Positions 44,780-53,428 of a stretch of 64,000 bases of DNA are shown here, in pieces. Position numbers and translations under genes: made by a program. This stretch comes from an uncultured Lachnospiraceae bacterium (GTDB taxonomy: Bacteria > Bacillota > Clostridia > Lachnospirales > Lachnospiraceae), in NCBI GenBank assembly GCA_949893755.1, contig CATLCV010000002.1, positions 42,665 through 106,664 of the forward strand. Direction: 5' to 3'. Positions within the stretch are counted from its first letter, which is position 1; each line of letters starts with the position of its first letter. The notes under the pieces are model-generated. The model ran no database searches, was not told the origin of the DNA, and was given only the letters and a program-made list of their open reading frames with translations.

Positions 44780-44808
44780 ATCATAGCACAAGACATTTTA
44801 TGATTCAA
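44780..44808 (-). promoter_or_regulatory. Promoter of the rpsF-ssb-rpsR operon
   Basis: TTGAAT (44803-44808) and TATGAT (44780-44785) on the minus strand are spaced by 17 nt. The -35 box overlaps the end of the DUF951 gene. The leader of about 170 nt could hold the S6:S18 autoregulatory RNA element known from other bacteria, but I did not find a clear match. Confidence 0.65.
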
Positions 44809-44993
44809 GCCTTTTTGCGAATTTCCCTCGTATTTTTTTCCACCAATTTCCTGGGTACCATCACCTGATGTCCGCAGCCACAGCATTTCAGGCGGAAATC
44901 CGCCCCTACCCGGAGCACCTCCCACTCGAAATTCCCGCATGGGTGCTGCTTTTTCAGCCGGATGATGTCCCCTACCGCAAAACGATCCGCCAT
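44805..44993 (-). CDS. DUF951 family small protein
   Basis: The 62 residues match DUF951: FAVGDIIRLKKQHPCGNFEWEVLRVGADFRLKC.GCGHQVMVPRKLVEK in order, with an HPCG and a CCGCG pair that could bind metal. The function is unknown. Of two adjacent ATG codons (44996, 44993) the second has the better distance to AGGAGG. It sits between sortase and rpsF in Lachnospiraceae-like order. Confidence 0.92.
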   Translation of the reverse strand: MADRFAVGDIIRLKKQHPCGNFEWEVLRVGADFRLKCCGCGHQVMVPRKLVEKNTREIRKKA

Positions 44994-45007
44994 CATGATC
45001 CCTCCTG

Positions 45008-45934
45008 TCAGTATTCCTCGATCAGCACGCCCTGAACCAGAAACCGCTCATCCTCCAGCACATTGGTGCAGGTGGAAAGACTCACGATCCGGGAACCCGA
45101 GTTTAAATCCGCCTCTACCTGATAATTGGATGAATTTTTACACAGCTCCAGATAATTCAGGAAATCTTCATCCGTATCGTAGTCCAGATTATAATTCTCC
45201 GCAACCGCCTTTACCACGCCTGCCGAAAATACCTGGTAGACCTTGGTCATGCCGTCGGGCGTATAAATATAGAAATAAGGATGCTGCTTGCAGAACTCCT
45301 CATCCGCATAAGCGCTGAGCTGAGAAAACATCTCGCCGCCCACCTTCAGGTTGTGACCGTAGATGAAGGAATTCCGGTCGGTGAAGGAGGAATGGCTCCG
45401 CTTATCCAGGAAGATCGCTCCCAGCTTATTGTCATTTGCGGAAAATGTCTTTGTCAGATATTCTTCATTGTCCCTGCTTTTGACGACGGGGTAGCTGATG
45501 ATGGCCGGCTCCTCCATCCGGATCCAGGCAACCGTATCCGGGTTCTCCGCCAAAAGCGCTTCAAAATCCACCTGGAAACCGTCCCCGGGCTTTTCCTCTT
45601 CCCCCTCTCCTCCGGGGTCAGGCTCCGTGACTGCCATTTCCTTGACCTTATCGTACTCCTGCCCGCCGGTATAATATGGAAGGACCATCATCACGATCTG
45701 GTAAACGGAAACGGCCAGGATCCCGAATGCAATGATCATGATCAATGTGGTGAGCAGGCTGCCGCCCTTTTTACCTTCTTTTTTATTTTTTCTGCCTCCG
45801 CCTTTTTTTGCGGAGGCTTTACCGGACTTCCCGGAAGCTTTTCCCCGGGCTGCTTTGCCGCCTGTTTTGCCGCTGGTTTTGCCGCCGGATCTGGCTGCCG
45901 GGGCCTGCCTGCCTTTCATATTCTTCTTTTCCAT
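45008..45934 (-). CDS. Class B sortase
   Basis: A Lys/Gly/Ala-rich cytoplasmic N-terminus of about 55 residues precedes one membrane helix (LLTTLIMIIAFGILAVSVYQIVM). The extracellular SrtB domain has catalytic His in FIYGHNL, Cys in VSLSTCTN and Arg in DERFLVQG. The enzyme cleaves a sorting signal and attaches proteins to peptidoglycan or builds pili. No sortase substrate is encoded nearby. The highly basic tail before the membrane is unusually long. Confidence 0.93.
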   Translation of the reverse strand: MEKKNMKGRQAPAARSGGKTSGKTGGKAARGKASGKSGKASAKKGGGRKNKKEGKKGGSLLTTLIMIIAFGILAVSVYQIVMMVLPYYTGGQEYDKVKEMAVTEPDPGGEGEEEKPGDGFQVDFEALLAENPDTVAWIRMEEPAIISYPVVKSRDNEEYLTKTFSANDNKLGAIFLDKRSHSSFTDRNSFIYGHNLKVGGEMFSQLSAYADEEFCKQHPYFYIYTPDGMTKVYQVFSAGVVKAVAENYNLDYDTDEDFLNYLELCKNSSNYQVEADLNSGSRIVSLSTCTNVLEDERFLVQGVLIEEY

Positions 45935-46008
45935 CGTTCTGCCTGCACAGCCTGCCTTTCTTAATTTATATGTACCTCAGAACCGTTTGGTGCTGTTTTG
46001 GATCCTTC

Positions 46009-46644
46009 CTAAAATCCAAGATTTTCATCTACCAGGATCACCTTCGTCCTCTTCGGGACCTTGGAAAATCTGGTGATCAGAATCTGACAGCAGATGCATT
46101 CCGGAGACTTGCAGTCTGCGCAGGTTCCGTTCTTTACGCATGGGGTCTGGATGCCGAACCGCTGCGCGTTGATGGGCGCGGCCTCATTTTTTGCGCGGCT
46201 CATGGCATCGGCCTCGGTCTTGACCACCTTGTTCATACCTACGATCAGCAGGACCGTTTTCGGGCCGTAAGCGTAGGCCGCCACACGGTTCGCATTTCCA
46301 TCGATGTTGACCAGGATCCCGTCCTCGCTGAGCGCGTTGGTGCTGCCCAGGAATACATCGCAGTTCAGAGCCTGGTGCATGACCTCTTCCTGCTCCGCAC
46401 GGGTCTCCTTCGTCCCCCGGTCCAGGACCTCGTAATTTCCTGCACGGACTGCATCCAAAAGGCCGATCTCCTGTGCGGACATGCTGCCGCCCCAGCTGAC
46501 CGAGCTACCCTCCGGGATGAGCTCCAGGGCTTTGGCCAGGGCCTCTTCCTTTGTCTTTACATAATAAGCTTCCATGTTGCGGGATTCCAGGGCCTTTATT
46601 ATACGTGAGCCCAATACTTCGTTGCGCATCTCTCTTACGTTCAT
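46009..46644 (-). CDS. LUD-domain protein (lactate utilisation LutC/YkgG family)
   Basis: The 211 residues fit the LUD fold: YYVKTKEEALAKALELIPEGSSVSWGGSMSAQEIGL, DVFLGSTNALSEDGILVNIDGNANRVAAYAYGPK and LIVGMNKVV. The C-terminus has a cysteine cluster (CVKNGTCADCKSPECICC) that may hold an Fe-S centre. Stand-alone members in Clostridia have no proven reaction. It has its own promoter. Confidence 0.88.
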   Translation of the reverse strand: MNVREMRNEVLGSRIIKALESRNMEAYYVKTKEEALAKALELIPEGSSVSWGGSMSAQEIGLLDAVRAGNYEVLDRGTKETRAEQEEVMHQALNCDVFLGSTNALSEDGILVNIDGNANRVAAYAYGPKTVLLIVGMNKVVKTEADAMSRAKNEAAPINAQRFGIQTPCVKNGTCADCKSPECICCQILITRFSKVPKRTKVILVDENLGF

Positions 46645-46691
46645 TTTTTTTATCCGCCTTTCTACTGTTCCAAATCAATGTCATGTTTTTT

Positions 46692-46720
46692 ATTATAGCA
46701 GTCATGATAGGAAAAGACAA
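46692..46720 (-). promoter_or_regulatory. Promoter of the LUD-domain gene
   Basis: TTGTCT (46715-46720) and TATAAT (46692-46697) on the minus strand are spaced by 17 nt. Confidence 0.75.
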
Positions 46721-46829
46721 CGGAGGGATTGTAAAAAATAAATAATATCCATTATCGTTACAGGGCATGCCTGGTGAAGGGGTGACCTGTAACAACAGAC
46801 CGTGCAAACGCCTATATTCGAAATTTTGA

Positions 46830-46858
46830 TTGACGTATTTCCAAACCATACGTATAAT
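46830..46858 (+). promoter_or_regulatory. Strong promoter of the small RNA
   Basis: TTGACG (46830-46835) and TATAAT (46853-46858) are spaced by 17 nt. Start of transcription is expected near 46865. Confidence 0.85.
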
Positions 46859-46864
46859 AATAGA

Positions 46865-47050
46865 AAACAGGCAACAGCGTGTGTCTGTTGAAGCGTTGAA
46901 GTATAGCAGCGTACCGGATAGCCTTGCTATATGGAGCTTTCAAGAGGGGTTGTGCAGTGAAACCTCAAACCGGAGTAGGCAGATCGCCCAACGGGTATTT
47001 ACCGAAAGAAAATGCTCAGAGCCGCTTTGCACGTTCAAAGCGGCTTTTTC
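46865..47050 (+). ncRNA. Unidentified structured RNA of about 186 nt
   Basis: The unit has a strong promoter and a terminator, and no plausible reading frame with a ribosome site. Several stems are visible: CAACAG/CTGTTG with a 7-nt loop, an extended stem TTGAAGC...GCTTTCAA enclosing TATAGCA/TGCTATA, a GGTT/AACC stem, and CCC/GGG near 46987. Loop words (CGTTG, CAACG) could form a pseudoknot. It is free-standing, convergent with the gene at 47154. I compared it from memory with 6S, SRP, tmRNA and common riboswitches and found no convincing match. 6S-like or raiA-type RNA remain possible. Confidence 0.65.
47021..47049 (+). terminator. Terminator of the small RNA
   Basis: Perfect 9-bp arms GCCGCTTTG/CAAAGCGGC with a 6-nt loop are followed by CTTTTTC. 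Confidence 0.9.
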
Positions 47051-47153
47051 ATTTCGAAAGGAACAAAAGGACTATCTGACAGCAGTCCAGGGGCATTCCT
47101 TCGTGCATCGGTCTCCAGAATTTAACATTGAGGCTTTTTCCAGTAAACAGGGG

Positions 47154-47531
47154 TTACTTCTCCTTATCACCCAAAAGCAGCAACCCCAAAGCTACAGCCA
47201 GACCGGCCTGCTTTTTCTGCTTCAGCGCATCTGCATTTCTCACGATACGTTTTGCTTCTTCCAGTGAGATATATTTCGCATTCTGCAGTCTTGTTGTATC
47301 AAAAGGCTCCGTTTTACTCCCGCGAAGCTTTAAATAACATTTATAACAGCACCGCGGCTTCTCATTTTCGATCAGAACTGTCCGTCCCCTTGTGCCGCAT
47401 AGCTCACAAATCCCGTCATCCAGAAAGCCGCCCCGTCCATCCGGGTGCCTGTGGTATGTAAACAGCGCCGAACTTTTCTTCGGATACATATGCCGATAAA
47501 TGTACTCCTTGTATTTGTAATGATAACCCAT
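47154..47531 (-). CDS. Small protein with a four-cysteine zinc-ribbon-like motif
   Basis: The 125 residues contain CELCG and CCYKCYLKL about 25 residues apart, fitting a zinc finger. A basic Tyr-rich N-terminus (GYHYKYKEYIYRHMYP) precedes it. A hydrophobic C-terminal stretch (AGLAVALGLLLLG) ends the protein. I do not recognise a family. AAGGAGG precedes ATG 47531. It is the last gene of the RNA-repair island, separated from it by an inverted repeat. Confidence 0.65.
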   Translation of the reverse strand: MGYHYKYKEYIYRHMYPKKSSALFTYHRHPDGRGGFLDDGICELCGTRGRTVLIENEKPRCCYKCYLKLRGSKTEPFDTTRLQNAKYISLEEAKRIVRNADALKQKKQAGLAVALGLLLLGDKEK

Positions 47532-47553
47532 GATTTTCCTCCTTCGATCAGCA

Positions 47554-47591
47554 CTGTACGGTTGGATGATCTAAAGATTGCAACCGTACAG
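47554..47591. repeat. Inverted repeat before the zinc-ribbon gene
   Basis: Perfect 11-bp arms CTGTACGGTTG (47554-47564) and CAACCGTACAG (47581-47591) flank 16 bp. There is no T-run, so an operator or RNA hairpin is likelier than a terminator. Confidence 0.65.
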
Positions 47592-47598
47592 GTGGGAA

Positions 47599-48084
47599 TT
47601 ATTCATAATCCGGAAAAATCTGGCAAAGCCCGCCTTCCCCTCCGACAACAAGAATAGAGCCCCATTCTCCGAACCCCTTTGACAGATCCAGAGCTTCTTC
47701 ATCCTGCAATCCGGCATTCCACACATAGGCCAGAGGATTTGCCTCACCCGCTTTGATGCCTTTCAGCGCCTTCCTCTCCGCCGGCCATTCTTCTTCATAA
47801 GAAGAGACAGAGAGCATTGCGTAAAGGATGCCTGCGTTGGTTACATTTCTGATCACATGATAGACCAGGATCTGAAACTGATTTTCTACTTTTTCAATCA
47901 GCGTTCTCTCTTCATCAGACCATTCATAGAGAACTCCCACCATCACGCCCAGATTCATCGGCCTGCTTACATATACCTTATGTTCCTCTTCAAAATCCTG
48001 GATCACAGATTGCTCCTTTTCATCCAGAAGCCCTAGCATATGCATCCTCTCTGCCGCTTCCTTTCTCATTTGCTCCTTCGTCAT
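47599..48084 (-). CDS. Conserved hypothetical protein of the RNA-repair island
   Basis: The 161 residues are soluble and acidic, with no signal or membrane segment. They include YVSRPMNLGVMVGVLYEWSDEERTLIEKVENQFQILVYHVI and a glycine-rich end (SILVVGGEGGLCQIF). I know no function. It follows pnkp by 34 nt and is probably cotranscribed. Confidence 0.7.
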   Translation of the reverse strand: MTKEQMRKEAAERMHMLGLLDEKEQSVIQDFEEEHKVYVSRPMNLGVMVGVLYEWSDEERTLIEKVENQFQILVYHVIRNVTNAGILYAMLSVSSYEEEWPAERKALKGIKAGEANPLAYVWNAGLQDEEALDLSKGFGEWGSILVVGGEGGLCQIFPDYE

Positions 48085-48118
48085 CTTCCGTTCTCCTTCC
48101 TACTTTCCATATTCATCC

Positions 48119-50740
48119 CTACAACGCCGCGTCAACCGGCTCACTTTCCAGCGCCAGGATTGCAAATACACACTCGTGTACCCGATAAAGCGGTTCCTTC
48201 GCCGCGAACCGCTCCAAAGCTTCCAGCCCCAGTGAAAATTCTTTTAACGCCAGGCTACGCTTACGGGACAGGGAACGCTGCTTTAACCGTGCCAAATGTT
48301 TTGGCGTCAGGTATTCCGGACCGTATATGATCCGCAGGTACTCCCTCCCCCGGCACTTTACGGCCGGCTGTATCAGCCTTGAGCCCATGCATGCAGCAAA
48401 CGTCTCCGGTTTGACCACCATCCCTTCCCCGCCGTTTTCCGTCAGCGTCTCCCACCACCTGGCCGCCTTCTCCAGTTCTTCCCTGCGGGATAAATCTACT
48501 TCCAGATATTCCGTTTCCATAAAAATCGGATCATGCCCCGTGCAGTATCGCTTTAATGTTTCCATATGCCAGACATGCTTCTCCCCGGAAAACACCCGTC
48601 CCTCACAGGCCAGGAGATGAAAAGGCGCAATACGCAGATCCCCCGCAGAATCCACATTCCAGCAATACCGCCGGTAAGCTTTTACATACGCTTCCGCCGC
48701 AGTCCGCTTTTTGGCAAAATGCTGCCGCAGACTGCGGAGTTCTCTTTCCGAAGAGTTATCAAAATGCTCTGCGGCTGTCCTGTCATCAGACACATCCTCG
48801 CTTGTCCTGCGGCGGGATGCATCCTCGTCCGTGTTTTGGATGTCCAGGCTCCCGGCTGCAAGCTCCAGAACCTGGACGGCCGCCGAAAGCGACTCCCTGC
48901 CTGCTCTCCCGACCGGGCCATACTGGCTTCTCAGCAAAGCCTTTGCCTTCCCGGACCAGGGCATGATCTCGGTATCCAGACAGACCCATTCCGTTTGAAA
49001 ATCCTCCCAAAAACCATTCTCAGTCAGCGTCTGGTCCAGCCTTTCCAGAATCTCCGCTTCCATACCCCTTTCCTCAAAAAAGCGTCTTCCCGTCCTGGTG
49101 TAGATAATGCCTCTGCTTCCATCCCCCACACCAAAACGTCTTTTGGCCGTGTCGGCAGTATGGCACAATACGATCACCGCCCTGGAGCCCATATGCTTCC
49201 GCTCACATACCACACGCCCCACTCCGTTTTTCTGATAATACTGAAATGCCTCCCATGGATATTCCATATAATCCTCCCTGGAACTCGCCCTGCTGGGCGA
49301 CATCGTCGGCGGCAGGTAGATCAGCCAATGAGGATCTGCCGCGAACCGGCTCATCAATTCCAGTGCCGAAGCCGTATTCTCCTCCGAAATGGTGATTCCC
49401 GGCAGCAGTCTTGTAGACAGATGCAGCTTTCCCTGTACATCCTGAATATCCAGAATCCCCGCATCTTCTTTTTCACTGCCGCCAAACGGACGGCTCCCCT
49501 CACAATACTGCCTGTGAGCCGCAGCGCTTACCACTTCCATCTCCGGATAACAAAGACAGGATAGTTTTCCGCCAAACACGCATCCGGTATCTACACAATA
49601 CGTGCGGTTCACGGCCTGCACCTCTTCCCGGGGCGTATGCCCGTAAACGACCGTGGCCGCTCCCCGGTAATCCGCGGCCCAGTTTCGCCGGACCGGAAAA
49701 CCCGAATCGTCTGTCTCCCCAGTGGTGTCTCCATAGAGACAAAAGGCCCGGATCCTGCCGGATACCCGGCCGATGTACTCCTCCCTGATTCCCGCATGTG
49801 AGACCGCAAGCCTTCCCCCGTCAAATATATAATGGCTGACAAGATTTTCCAAAAATGCCCGGACTTCCTCAAGAAATCCTTCCTCTTCACGCTCCAGCTC
49901 CCGGATCGTGTTTTCCAGTCCGTGAGAGATCTGTACCTTGCCGTGTTCCAGATACCGTCTCAGCTTATCGTCATGATTGCCCGGAACACAGAATGCCGTA
50001 CCCGCGCCGACCATCCGCATCACCAGCCGGAGCACGTCCGCATTCTTCGGCCCCCGGTCGCAGAGATCCCCCACAAATACCGCCCTTCTCCCGCAGGCAT
50101 GCCGGTAAATCCCGCCTTCCCCCGGTTCATAGCCAAGCTTGTCAAGAAGCTCTGTCAGTTCATCAAAACATCCGTGTACATCTCCAATGATATCAAAGGG
50201 TCCATGCTCTTCTTTTTTATCACTCCAAAGCTTTGTATAGACGATCTCGGCATTCTCAATCTCTTCTTCACTGTCCAGCACATAGACAAAACGGAACCCC
50301 TCCTTTTTGAACTTCCGCATACCGGATCTGAGAGCCGTAAGCTGGGATTTCAGCACCGCTTCCGGAAGCCTGCGGTCCTTCCGCGCCAGATTCCGTTCCC
50401 GGATCACGCTCTCCGGCAGGTGAAAGACGATCGCAGCCGCATGTACATTCTGCGCTTTTGCCAGCTCGAACATTCTTTTGCGGTCATTTCTCTGCAGATT
50501 GGTGGCATCAATGACCGTTGTCCTCCTGTGAGCCAGCCGCTTCTCCGCCGCATGATACAAGAGTTCAAAGGCATCCTTCGTTACATTCTGCTCATTTTCA
50601 TCGTCGCATACCATACCCCGAAATACATCGGATGACAGAACCTGCGTAGGCAGAAAATGCTTCCCTGCAAACGTCGTTTTTCCGGCTGAACTTGGGCCCA
50701 CCAGCAGGATTAATGAAAATTCAGGCAGTTCTATCCGCAT
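48119..50740 (-). CDS. pnkp: Bacterial RNA repair enzyme Pnkp (kinase-phosphatase-ligase)
   Basis: The 873 residues match Clostridium thermocellum Pnkp in length and order. A 5'-OH polynucleotide kinase (P-loop LVGPSSAGKTTF, about 1-170) comes first. A calcineurin-type 2',3'-phosphatase follows (DIIGDVHGCFDEL, GDLCDRGPKN, PGNHDDKL, YGHTPR; about 180-430). An adenylyltransferase ligase domain ends it, with the nucleophile Lys in ERKHMGSRAVIV. It heals and seals RNAs cut by ribotoxins; the ligase needs Hen1. Its ATG lies in the end of hen1 (10-nt overlap). Confidence 0.95.
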   Translation of the reverse strand: MRIELPEFSLILLVGPSSAGKTTFAGKHFLPTQVLSSDVFRGMVCDDENEQNVTKDAFELLYHAAEKRLAHRRTTVIDATNLQRNDRKRMFELAKAQNVHAAAIVFHLPESVIRERNLARKDRRLPEAVLKSQLTALRSGMRKFKKEGFRFVYVLDSEEEIENAEIVYTKLWSDKKEEHGPFDIIGDVHGCFDELTELLDKLGYEPGEGGIYRHACGRRAVFVGDLCDRGPKNADVLRLVMRMVGAGTAFCVPGNHDDKLRRYLEHGKVQISHGLENTIRELEREEEGFLEEVRAFLENLVSHYIFDGGRLAVSHAGIREEYIGRVSGRIRAFCLYGDTTGETDDSGFPVRRNWAADYRGAATVVYGHTPREEVQAVNRTYCVDTGCVFGGKLSCLCYPEMEVVSAAAHRQYCEGSRPFGGSEKEDAGILDIQDVQGKLHLSTRLLPGITISEENTASALELMSRFAADPHWLIYLPPTMSPSRASSREDYMEYPWEAFQYYQKNGVGRVVCERKHMGSRAVIVLCHTADTAKRRFGVGDGSRGIIYTRTGRRFFEERGMEAEILERLDQTLTENGFWEDFQTEWVCLDTEIMPWSGKAKALLRSQYGPVGRAGRESLSAAVQVLELAAGSLDIQNTDEDASRRRTSEDVSDDRTAAEHFDNSSERELRSLRQHFAKKRTAAEAYVKAYRRYCWNVDSAGDLRIAPFHLLACEGRVFSGEKHVWHMETLKRYCTGHDPIFMETEYLEVDLSRREELEKAARWWETLTENGGEGMVVKPETFAACMGSRLIQPAVKCRGREYLRIIYGPEYLTPKHLARLKQRSLSRKRSLALKEFSLGLEALERFAAKEPLYRVHECVFAILALESEPVDAAL

Positions 50741-52296
50741 TTTGTAAACACCCCCATCTGAGTTGGAAATCCATAGCGCTCATCCATTTCCCCGATCCCC
50801 TTGACCTCCGCTTCATAGCCATACTGCCCGCAGATTTTTGCGGTCCAGGCCGTAAATTCTTCCCTTGTCCATTCGAAGCGGTGATCCTCATGACGAAGCA
50901 TCCCCCCGCCCGCACAGTGATAGCGTACATTGTACTCCCGGTTCGGTGTCGTGACAATAATTGTCGGAGGAGCCGCCTTTTGAAACAGAACCTTTTCGAA
51001 TATGGGCAGCTTTTCGGGCATGATGTGTTCCATGACTTCCACCGCGCAGGCCGCGTCAAATCCGCAGATCCGGCTGTCCTGATACAGCAGGGAGCCCTGG
51101 AACAGCTTCGGAAGCCTTTTCACCTGTCCGGTATACTCTCTTTCTTCCCCGGAATATCTTCTGTCATGCCCGGAATATCCTTCCACCTGTCTGGAATATT
51201 CTCTGCCCGAAATTCTTTTCCGCGCTTTTTCCAGTGCCTCCGCTGACACATCCATCCCACACAGCTTTCCAATCTCCCGGACCGGAAGAAGAAGTTCCAA
51301 AAGCTTTCCCTCCCCACAGCCCAGATCAATGACAGAAGAAGCGCCGCAGCGGATCACTTCCTGCCGCACTGCTTCCAGGCGGAGCTGATCTAACGGTGCA
51401 CACCGCTCCTCCGGCCCCCATGCTCCCTCTTCCTCACCAACGTATCTACACTTTCTCTGGAATTGCTCTGCCGGCTCCCACTTGCCATCTTCTTTACACT
51501 CCCGTGCGCTTCCTGCCTCTCCTTCGGATTCTCCCCCGCCTTCTCCCCGGAGCCTGTGTACCGCGATGTCCGCATAGCTCCGTGTCTTTGCAAAATATCT
51601 GCGCACGATCAATTCTCTCGCCGGATGTGTTTCCAGCCAGCCCTTTCCATGGATCAGGAGCTTATCAATCTCAGATTCCGTAACAAAATAATGCTTCTGC
51701 CGGTCAAAAACAGGGATCAGCACATAGAGATGACGCAGAAGGTCTGCCAGACGCACACGGCCTCTCAGCGTCAGATTGACATAGGGGCTTTCGCCCCACT
51801 CCGGGAAATGCTCATCAATCGGGAAGCACTCATAGGACAGGCGATATCCAAGCGGTTCAAATATTTCCTTTAGAAGTTCCTTTTTCTCCCCCACGGGGAA
51901 CATATACACACAGGCTGAAAGCTCCAGCCGGCTGTCCGCCAGCTCCTGCTTTTTTTCACAGCGCCCGCTCATGGCCGTACCGAATACCCGTGAAATGGCG
52001 CTGCTCAAAAACGAAGATGCCGCATAGGCGCGGTCATTGACATAATCCGAGAGCTTCCTGTATCTGGCCCCCGGTTTTCCCCTTGCAATATCCAGCGGAT
52101 CCAGATCAAGAAGCAGCGCCGCCGTAGTCCTCTCATCCGATTGCTCCGGGTAACATACATACGCCTTTCCCATAGGAAGGGAAAATTCGTGCAGCCTGGA
52201 TGGATTTTTATGCAGGAGCCAGCTCAGATCCCGGGCGGAATGCCCTGCGTCTCCATCCGGTATCCTGTATGTAATTGTGAGAAGCATATTCCACAC
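50731..52296 (-). CDS. hen1: 3'-terminal RNA ribose 2'-O-methyltransferase Hen1
   Basis: The N-terminal half (about 1-250; LLTITYRIPDGDAGHSARDLSWLLHKNPSRLHEF) is the domain that activates the Pnkp ligase. The C-terminal half is the methyltransferase: SAM site VIDLGCGEGKLLELL and the Mn-binding set EVMEHI...H with YHCAGGGMLRHEDHRFEWTREEF. It methylates the 2'-OH at the 3' end of cleaved RNA before sealing, making the repaired site resistant to a second cut. It carries a 7-residue repeat insert between SAM motifs. It overlaps pnkp. Confidence 0.95.
   Translation of the reverse strand: MWNMLLTITYRIPDGDAGHSARDLSWLLHKNPSRLHEFSLPMGKAYVCYPEQSDERTTAALLLDLDPLDIARGKPGARYRKLSDYVNDRAYAASSFLSSAISRVFGTAMSGRCEKKQELADSRLELSACVYMFPVGEKKELLKEIFEPLGYRLSYECFPIDEHFPEWGESPYVNLTLRGRVRLADLLRHLYVLIPVFDRQKHYFVTESEIDKLLIHGKGWLETHPARELIVRRYFAKTRSYADIAVHRLRGEGGGESEGEAGSARECKEDGKWEPAEQFQRKCRYVGEEEGAWGPEERCAPLDQLRLEAVRQEVIRCGASSVIDLGCGEGKLLELLLPVREIGKLCGMDVSAEALEKARKRISGREYSRQVEGYSGHDRRYSGEEREYTGQVKRLPKLFQGSLLYQDSRICGFDAACAVEVMEHIMPEKLPIFEKVLFQKAAPPTIIVTTPNREYNVRYHCAGGGMLRHEDHRFEWTREEFTAWTAKICGQYGYEAEVKGIGEMDERYGFPTQMGVFTKCG
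51115..51198. repeat. Four 21-bp tandem repeats inside hen1
   Basis: They encode YSRQVEG, YSGHDRR, YSGEERE and YTGQVKR, between the SAM-binding strand region and the catalytic part. The period keeps the frame. Confidence 0.75.
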
Positions 52297-52312
52297 ACTC
52301 CCTTTCCAATCT

Positions 52313-52939
52313 TCACATGTAATATTTTTTCTGTTTTAAGATCGCAGGATTGACTTCTGCCGATTCCTGATCGACCATTACGATGAATCCTTCACTATGC
52401 AGCTGAGAGCAGACATGATCGTCAAATTCCCTTATCACTCTGCTCCAGTTGTAATTCTCCGAGGAAACCCGAAAGTACAGCGTCCGGTTTCCCGGCTCCG
52501 TATGGTACTTGCCGCCAAACCGCACTCTTAGAAACTCCTCATTCAGATCCAGAGTCACCTGCCTGCAATATCCGTTGATGTCCATGGTTTCATCCGCATG
52601 TCCGTTATGGTCCTTCCACCCTGCAATGATATCCACGATTTTGTCTGCGAATTGACGGGTAATGAACGGATACGGACGCTCTTCCATCCTGTGATAAATC
52701 TGGTTCTTTAACTCTTCTCCGCTTGTTTCCTCCGCAAACTGCAGCCCCCACATCCGGACGAATGCTTCGATGTCTTTCCTTGTCTGTCTGCGTCTTGTAC
52801 GCTCATAAAGCCATTCCGCGGCAAAAAGCGTCTCTTCCACATCCTCCGGATTCCCGTAAATATGCTGTACCACCGGAAAAATGCTGCCGTCACGCCGAAC
52901 CATCCATGCCGTAGTACCCAGATACGTTCGATTATCCAT
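52313..52939 (-). CDS. Unrecognised protein of the RNA-repair island
   Basis: The start is ATG 52939, with AGGAGG 6 nt upstream; it overlaps the stop of the gene before. The 208 residues include MDNRTYLGTTAWMVRRDGSIFPVVQHIYGNPEDVEETLFAAEWLYERT and a C-terminal KYHTEPGNRTLYFRVSSENYNWSRVIREF. No domain is recognised. It is translationally coupled to its upstream partner and 16 nt from hen1, so a role with the repair enzymes is inferred. Confidence 0.7.
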   Translation of the reverse strand: MDNRTYLGTTAWMVRRDGSIFPVVQHIYGNPEDVEETLFAAEWLYERTRRRQTRKDIEAFVRMWGLQFAEETSGEELKNQIYHRMEERPYPFITRQFADKIVDIIAGWKDHNGHADETMDINGYCRQVTLDLNEEFLRVRFGGKYHTEPGNRTLYFRVSSENYNWSRVIREFDDHVCSQLHSEGFIVMVDQESAEVNPAILKQKKYYM

Positions 52940-53396
52940 CCATATCCTCCTCACAATCACATTGGTAATGCCTGCTGCCGTCTGCCTTCACTAAGATATC
53001 CCGGATCGCCTCATTGTGATCTAACCGAAATTCTGCCTTTATCTTTCGGAGCATCTCCTCATAACAAAGGCAGGGATTCAGAAAGATGATCGCCCGTTGC
53101 CTCCGGATTTCCACTCTGCCGCGCGGAAAATAGTGGAAGCTTTTCCCCTGTGTCACCTTGCGCGGCAGCTTCGACCAGATTTTCTTATGATTATTGCTCC
53201 AGGCCTCTTCCTGAAATCCCCCTTTCTGACTCTCCTCATTCTCATCCGGAATCAGATTCCCAAATTCATCGCAGAGCCTTTTTTCACTTACAATCCTGTT
53301 CCCGATCACCCAGAATACTCCCTTATATAATATGATCCATCCCTCTCCTTTCCTGCTTTCTAACTTTTTGACCTGTGCAATCGGAGAAATAGACAA
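52932..53396 (-). CDS. Unrecognised basic protein of the RNA-repair island
   Basis: The 154 residues have a basic middle (KIWSKLPRKVTQGKSFHYFPRGRVEIRRQR) and an acidic end with a CDC motif. I recognise no family. It shares an 8-nt overlap with the next gene, suggesting that the two products work together. Confidence 0.65.
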   Translation of the reverse strand: MSISPIAQVKKLESRKGEGWIILYKGVFWVIGNRIVSEKRLCDEFGNLIPDENEESQKGGFQEEAWSNNHKKIWSKLPRKVTQGKSFHYFPRGRVEIRRQRAIIFLNPCLCYEEMLRKIKAEFRLDHNEAIRDILVKADGSRHYQCDCEEDMDG

Positions 53397-53428
53397 GTCA
53401 AGATGTGTCGGTTATTTTCCTACAGATC

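Noticed and set aside
46865..47050. 6S RNA, SRP RNA, T-box or c-di-GMP riboswitch
   Set aside because: Size would allow 6S, but no long closing stem with a central bubble is found. SRP apical loop, T-box and GEMM signatures are absent. Left unassigned.
46830..47267. Possible 145-residue protein on the plus strand
   Set aside because: The start lies inside the promoter and the frame crosses a strong terminator. The RNA interpretation fits better.
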